Source: Lachnospiraceae bacterium
GTDB taxonomy: Bacteria > Bacillota > Clostridia > Lachnospirales > Lachnospiraceae
DNA length: 64,000 bases
Reading direction: 5' to 3'
Assembly: GCA_014804445.1 (NCBI GenBank)
Contig: JAAUZU010000006.1
Span: 1-64,000, forward strand
The notes under the pieces were generated by a model. The model had not been told where the DNA came from. It worked only from the letters and a program-made list of their open reading frames with translations, and did not search any database. Every line of letters begins with the position of its first letter. The stretch's first letter is position 1. A program made the position numbers and the translations under genes. Of the stretch, positions 60,915-64,000 are shown one piece after another.

Positions 60915-61499
60915 ATGGGAAAGCGACGGAAAGGCTTGAGCTTTTACAAAAAAAAGAAGAAAATAAGCGCTGCGCTGGTAAAAGAAATACTGGTCTGGTG
61001 CTTCGGTATTTTTGCCGCTGTTTTTATTGCATTTGTGGTGGTGTATGCCGTTGGCATGTCCACCAGTATGATAGGCGTTTCCATGGAGCCGGCACTGTAC
61101 AATGGGCAGCGTGTGCTGATTAACCGTTATGCCTATCTTTTGACTTCACCCGAGGTGGGAGACGTGGTGGTGTTTCTGCCAAACGGCAACCGCAATTCCC
61201 ACTATTATATCAAACGTGTGGTAGCGGTGCCCGGTGACACCGTGCAGATTATAGGCGGCAGGTTATACGTCAACGGGGAACAGATTGTTGACGAGCGGTA
61301 CGACAAGATGGCGGAAGCCGGAATCGTGGAGAACCCGCTTGTGCTCGGCGTAGATGAGTATTTTGTGCTGGGTGACAACCGAAACAATTCAGAGGACAGC
61401 CGCTCGGCAAATATCGGTCCCGTGCGGGGCAGGGATATTTTGGGACGAGCATGGTTTCATATGGGAAGCGGCACAGCAGGCATGGGGTTTGTGGAGTAA
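60915..61499 (+). CDS. lepB: Signal peptidase I (first copy)
   Basis: This 194-residue membrane protease cuts signal peptides. The N-terminal basic region and one membrane helix (about 22-45) are followed by the catalytic Ser56 in GVSMEPAL and the catalytic Lys100 in YYIKRVVAVPGD. The later GDNRNNSEDSR box is intact. It is the short Gram-positive (P-type) form. AAAGGGA precedes ATG 60915. A second signal peptidase gene lies 1 kb downstream, with rbgA between the two. Confidence 0.93.
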   Translation: MGKRRKGLSFYKKKKKISAALVKEILVWCFGIFAAVFIAFVVVYAVGMSTSMIGVSMEPALYNGQRVLINRYAYLLTSPEVGDVVVFLPNGNRNSHYYIKRVVAVPGDTVQIIGGRLYVNGEQIVDERYDKMAEAGIVENPLVLGVDEYFVLGDNRNNSEDSRSANIGPVRGRDILGRAWFHMGSGTAGMGFVE

Positions 61500-61515
61500 C
61501 TGCTGAGAGTGCAGG

Positions 61516-62454
61516 ATGGCAGCAGATCGCGTGAAAAAAGAGAGGAACAGAGAAAAGACAGTCATGGATACAAATACGGCGAATGCAAATCTCAACTGGT
61601 ATCCCGGTCATATGACGAAAGCAAAGCGTATGATGCAGGAGGAGATAAAGCTTGTAGATTTGGTGATAGAGCTGGTGGATGCGAGAGTTCCGCTTTCCAG
61701 CAGAAACCCCGACATAGATGAACTGGGGAAAAATAAATCGCGGATTGTGCTTTTAAACAAAGCAGATTTGGCGGACGAGGAAGGCAACCGCAGATGGACG
61801 GCATACTTTAAAGAGCAAGGCCTTCATGTGCTGGAGATGAACGCCAGAACGGGCGCCGGCGCAAAGGCAATTCAGGGGCTGGTGCAGAGTGCGTGTAAGG
61901 AAAAAATCGAACGCGACCGGAAAAGAGGTATCTTGAACAGACCGGTACGCGCTATGGTAGTGGGGATTCCCAATGTCGGCAAGTCTACCTTTATCAATTC
62001 TTTCGCAGGCAGGGCTTGTGCAAAAACCGGCAATAAGCCGGGCGTGACGAAGGGAAAGCAGTGGATTCGGCTGAATAAATCGCTGGAGCTTCTGGACACT
62101 CCGGGGATTTTGTGGCCGAAGTTTTCGGAGCGTGAGGTTGGGCTTCGGCTGGCATACATCGGCTCCATGAATGATGAGATTATTGTAATACAGGAGCTTG
62201 CGCTGGACTTTATCCGTCATATTGCAAAAAGATATTCGCAGGTGTTTTCGGATAGATACGGAATCCAATATCCGGAGGCACTTTCAGAGGAAAAAGCGGC
62301 GTTGTATATTTTAGAAGAGATTGCAGAAAGCAGGAAATGCTATATGAAGGGCGGGGAGGCAGACTATGAGAAGGCGGCTTCCCTGTTGATAGAGGATTTC
62401 AGAAGCGGAAGGCTGGGAAGGATTACCTTGGAATTTCCGCAGGATGTCGTTTAA
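61516..62454 (+). CDS. rbgA: Ribosome biogenesis GTPase RbgA (YlqF)
   Basis: This 312-residue GTPase is needed for late 50S assembly. It is a circularly permuted GTPase: G4 LLNKADL precedes G1 GIPNVGKSTFIN and G3 LDTPGIL. A WYPGHMTKAKRMM start is typical. The coding start is taken as ATG 61516, which has GAGAG seven bases upstream. Homologues begin nearer ATG 61564, where the sequence reads MDTNTAN and then the conserved WYPGHM, so the real N-terminus may be 16 residues shorter. It lies between two lepB genes. Confidence 0.93.
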   Translation: MAADRVKKERNREKTVMDTNTANANLNWYPGHMTKAKRMMQEEIKLVDLVIELVDARVPLSSRNPDIDELGKNKSRIVLLNKADLADEEGNRRWTAYFKEQGLHVLEMNARTGAGAKAIQGLVQSACKEKIERDRKRGILNRPVRAMVVGIPNVGKSTFINSFAGRACAKTGNKPGVTKGKQWIRLNKSLELLDTPGILWPKFSEREVGLRLAYIGSMNDEIIVIQELALDFIRHIAKRYSQVFSDRYGIQYPEALSEEKAALYILEEIAESRKCYMKGGEADYEKAASLLIEDFRSGRLGRITLEFPQDVV

Positions 62455-62508
62455 AAGAGGCATGAGCATGCGGCAGGGGAATGCCGGACAGGAAAGGCAG
62501 GAGCATAC

Positions 62509-63078
62509 ATGAAAAAAAAGAAGTTTCTAAAGGAAATTCTAAGTACAAGCCTTTATCTTTTATTTGTACTGGCGGCAGTGTATATGGTGATTGTATTTGT
62601 CGGGCAGAGGACGGTGGTACGCGGATCGTCCATGGAGCCGACACTCAGTGGAACAGATGACAATGACCCGTCAAAGCAGGGGGACAACCTGATTGTAGAT
62701 AAGCTGACATACCGTTTTCATGATCCCCAAAGGTTTGATATTATTGTGTTTCCCTACAGGTACACTGGTGAATTTTTTATCAAGAGGATTATCGGTCTGC
62801 CGGGGGAGACGGTGCAAATCGATGAAAACGGCTATATTTACATAAATGGCGAGGTACTACAGGAGGGCTATGGCAAGGAGGTAATTGCCGACCCGGGCAG
62901 GGCGTTGGAGCCGGTGCAGCTTGGCGAGGACGAGTATTTTGTCATGGGTGATAACCGCAACAACAGTAAAGACAGCCGTGACCCCAGCGTGGGGAATATT
63001 CACAGAAGTGAGATTGTGGGCAGGGCGTGGATTCGGATATGGCCGTTCAGCCGTTTTGGAGTATTACAGCATCAATAA
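62509..63078 (+). CDS. lepB: Signal peptidase I (second copy)
   Basis: This 189-residue second signal peptidase has the catalytic Ser41 in GSSMEPTL and Lys92 in FFIKRIIGLPGE, and the GDNRNNSKDSRDPSVG box is complete. The membrane anchor is at about 12-32. It differs from the first copy over most of its length, so the pair is an old duplication or two distinct paralogues. GAAAGGCAGGAG precedes ATG 62509. rnhB follows after 16 bases. Confidence 0.93.
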   Translation: MKKKKFLKEILSTSLYLLFVLAAVYMVIVFVGQRTVVRGSSMEPTLSGTDDNDPSKQGDNLIVDKLTYRFHDPQRFDIIVFPYRYTGEFFIKRIIGLPGETVQIDENGYIYINGEVLQEGYGKEVIADPGRALEPVQLGEDEYFVMGDNRNNSKDSRDPSVGNIHRSEIVGRAWIRIWPFSRFGVLQHQ

Positions 63079-63094
63079 GGAGCAAAATAAAAAC

Positions 63095-63859
63095 ATGGAA
63101 AAGAAGATTTCCGAAATAAAGGTACTTTTTCAGGCAGCCGCTGTGGATGAGCTGCCTGAACTTATAGAGGCGTATAAGGCGGATGCGAGAAGTGGTGTGC
63201 AGAGCCTGATTGCCGGTGCAAAAAAGAGACAGAAGGCTGTTGCGGATGAAAAGAAACGCTTAGAGGGCATGAAGCGATATGAATACCAGTATGCACAGGC
63301 CGGGATTATCTGCGGCATCGATGAGGCGGGCAGGGGACCTCTGGCGGGACCGGTGGTGGCAGGAGCCGTGGTACTGCCCAAAGATTGTGATATTTTATAT
63401 CTAAATGATTCGAAACAGTTATCCGAAAAAAAGAGAGAGGAACTGTATGAGATTATCATGGAAAAGGCATTGGCGGTGGGCGTCGGCTATGCGTCTCCGG
63501 AGCGGATTGATGAAATCAACATTCTGCAGGCGACCTATGAAGCCATGCGCGAGGCGGTGAGCAAGCTCTCGGTAAAACCGGATATTCTCTTAAACGATGC
63601 GGTGACGATTCCGGATGTGGATATCAGGCAGGTGCCGATTATCAAAGGCGATGCCAAGAGCGTGTCGATAGCGGCGGCGAGCATTATTGCCAAGGTCACC
63701 AGAGACAGGCTGATGCGGCAGTACGACAGTCTGTTTCCGAAATACGGCTTTGCGCAGAACAAGGGATATGGTGCAGCTTCGCATATCGATGCATTGAAGA
63801 AATACGGTCCCACACCGATTCACCGCAAAAGCTTTATCGGAAATTTTGTAGAGTTGTGA
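63095..63859 (+). CDS. rnhB: Ribonuclease HII
   Basis: This 254-residue RNase H type II removes ribonucleotides and RNA primers from DNA. Residues 1-~75 are an extra helical N-terminal region, which is longer than in enterobacterial RnhB but typical in Firmicutes. The catalytic domain starts ICGIDEAGRGPLAGPVVA, with LNDSKQLSEKKRE, the later Asp in LLNDAVTI and the SIAAASIIAKVTRD segment. ATG 63095 follows AAGGAGC. A longer in-frame reading upstream overlaps lepB out of frame and is not real. Confidence 0.94.
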   Translation: MEKKISEIKVLFQAAAVDELPELIEAYKADARSGVQSLIAGAKKRQKAVADEKKRLEGMKRYEYQYAQAGIICGIDEAGRGPLAGPVVAGAVVLPKDCDILYLNDSKQLSEKKREELYEIIMEKALAVGVGYASPERIDEINILQATYEAMREAVSKLSVKPDILLNDAVTIPDVDIRQVPIIKGDAKSVSIAAASIIAKVTRDRLMRQYDSLFPKYGFAQNKGYGAASHIDALKKYGPTPIHRKSFIGNFVEL

Positions 63860-63876
63860 TAAGAGGAGGGAAGTGA

Positions 63877-64000
63877 ATGAAGCTTTCCGAAATATTTTCG
63901 GCGACATTTAAACCGGTAGACAACAAAAAAGAAAAAGTACAGGCAGAAAGGACGTCGGGCAGCGGCGAGCGCATAAACAGGCAGATAAAGGCACTGACGC
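63877..64000 (+). CDS. Start of an unidentified gene (truncated by the window)
   Basis: AGAGGAGGG lies eight bases before ATG 63877, 18 bases after rnhB. The 41 residues seen begin MKLSEIFSATFKPVDNKK and are polar and basic, with no signal peptide. The gene runs off the window and the family cannot be named. In other Clostridia various genes follow rnhB, so context does not settle it. Confidence 0.75.
   Translation, partial: MKLSEIFSATFKPVDNKKEKVQAERTSGSGERINRQIKALT

Noticed and set aside
62885-63094. Long upstream extension of rnhB
   Set aside because: It overlaps lepB out of frame. The ribosome site AAGGAGC and the conserved RNase HII size support ATG 63095.

Overview
The window is a stretch of ordinary chromosome from a low-to-mid GC Gram-positive of the class Clostridia, most likely a Lachnospiraceae. 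The evidence is the gene order (plsX-acpP-rnc-smc-ftsY, ylxM-ffh-rpsP-khpA-rimM-trmD-rplS, yceD-rpmF, pta-ackA), a T-box leader on the trp operon, strong AGGAGG-type ribosome binding sites, canonical TTGACA/TATAAT promoters with 17-base spacers, and a very long FtsA-like gene. A species cannot be named from the sequence. There is no phage, transposase, integrase, plasmid gene or CRISPR array.

Layout. 1-340: 3' end of a 23S rRNA gene and its terminator, with no 5S gene behind it. 341-5586: two-component system plus ABC transporter of the BceAB/VncRS type. 5583-8404: HAD phosphatase (minus strand), CheV and a Sir2-like protein. 8445-13089: a membrane protein with long acidic and lysine-rich tracts, hisH-hisF, uracil-DNA glycosylase and a TcdA-type dehydratase. 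13197-19587: a LysA-type decarboxylase, tRNA-Leu(CAA), dCMP deaminase, a 22-codon ORF translationally coupled to a heterodimeric ABC exporter, and a lipoprotein. 19595-20929 (minus): FAD oxidoreductase with a Rieske domain. 21088-27668: zinc-finger membrane protein, polA, coaE, FtsA-like protein and a YycJ-type hydrolase. 27797-30725: ACT protein, UPF0210 protein and TmcAL (minus). 30962-33412: pta and ackA, separated by a 138-bp elaborate palindrome and preceded by a consensus cre box.

33822-40707 is a complete tryptophan operon, trpEGDCFBA, behind a T-box whose candidate specifier (UGG) and tRNA-end-binding bases (UGGC, matching discriminator G) both fit tRNA-Trp. 40731-44391: yceD-rpmF, a heptad-repeat coiled-coil protein, a TraX-like membrane protein, plsX and acpP. 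44406-50998: a long stem-loop, then rnc-smc-ftsY-ilvA. 51089-55838: YitT family protein, AraC regulator, an unusual cytosolic fusion of a ParB-like domain to a BMP/PnrA-type binding domain, a metallophosphoesterase and a small XRE regulator. 55871-63859: the SRP/ribosome-assembly block (ylxM-ffh-rpsP-khpA-rimM-trmD-rplS), then lepB-rbgA-lepB-rnhB. The window ends in the first 41 codons of an unidentified gene.

Most genes are housekeeping and lie on the plus strand. The points most worth a second look are the pta-ackA palindrome, the TrmD-acetyltransferase fusion, the ParB-like/BMP fusion, the 22-codon peptide coupled to the exporter, and two places where a promoter is embedded in an inverted repeat.
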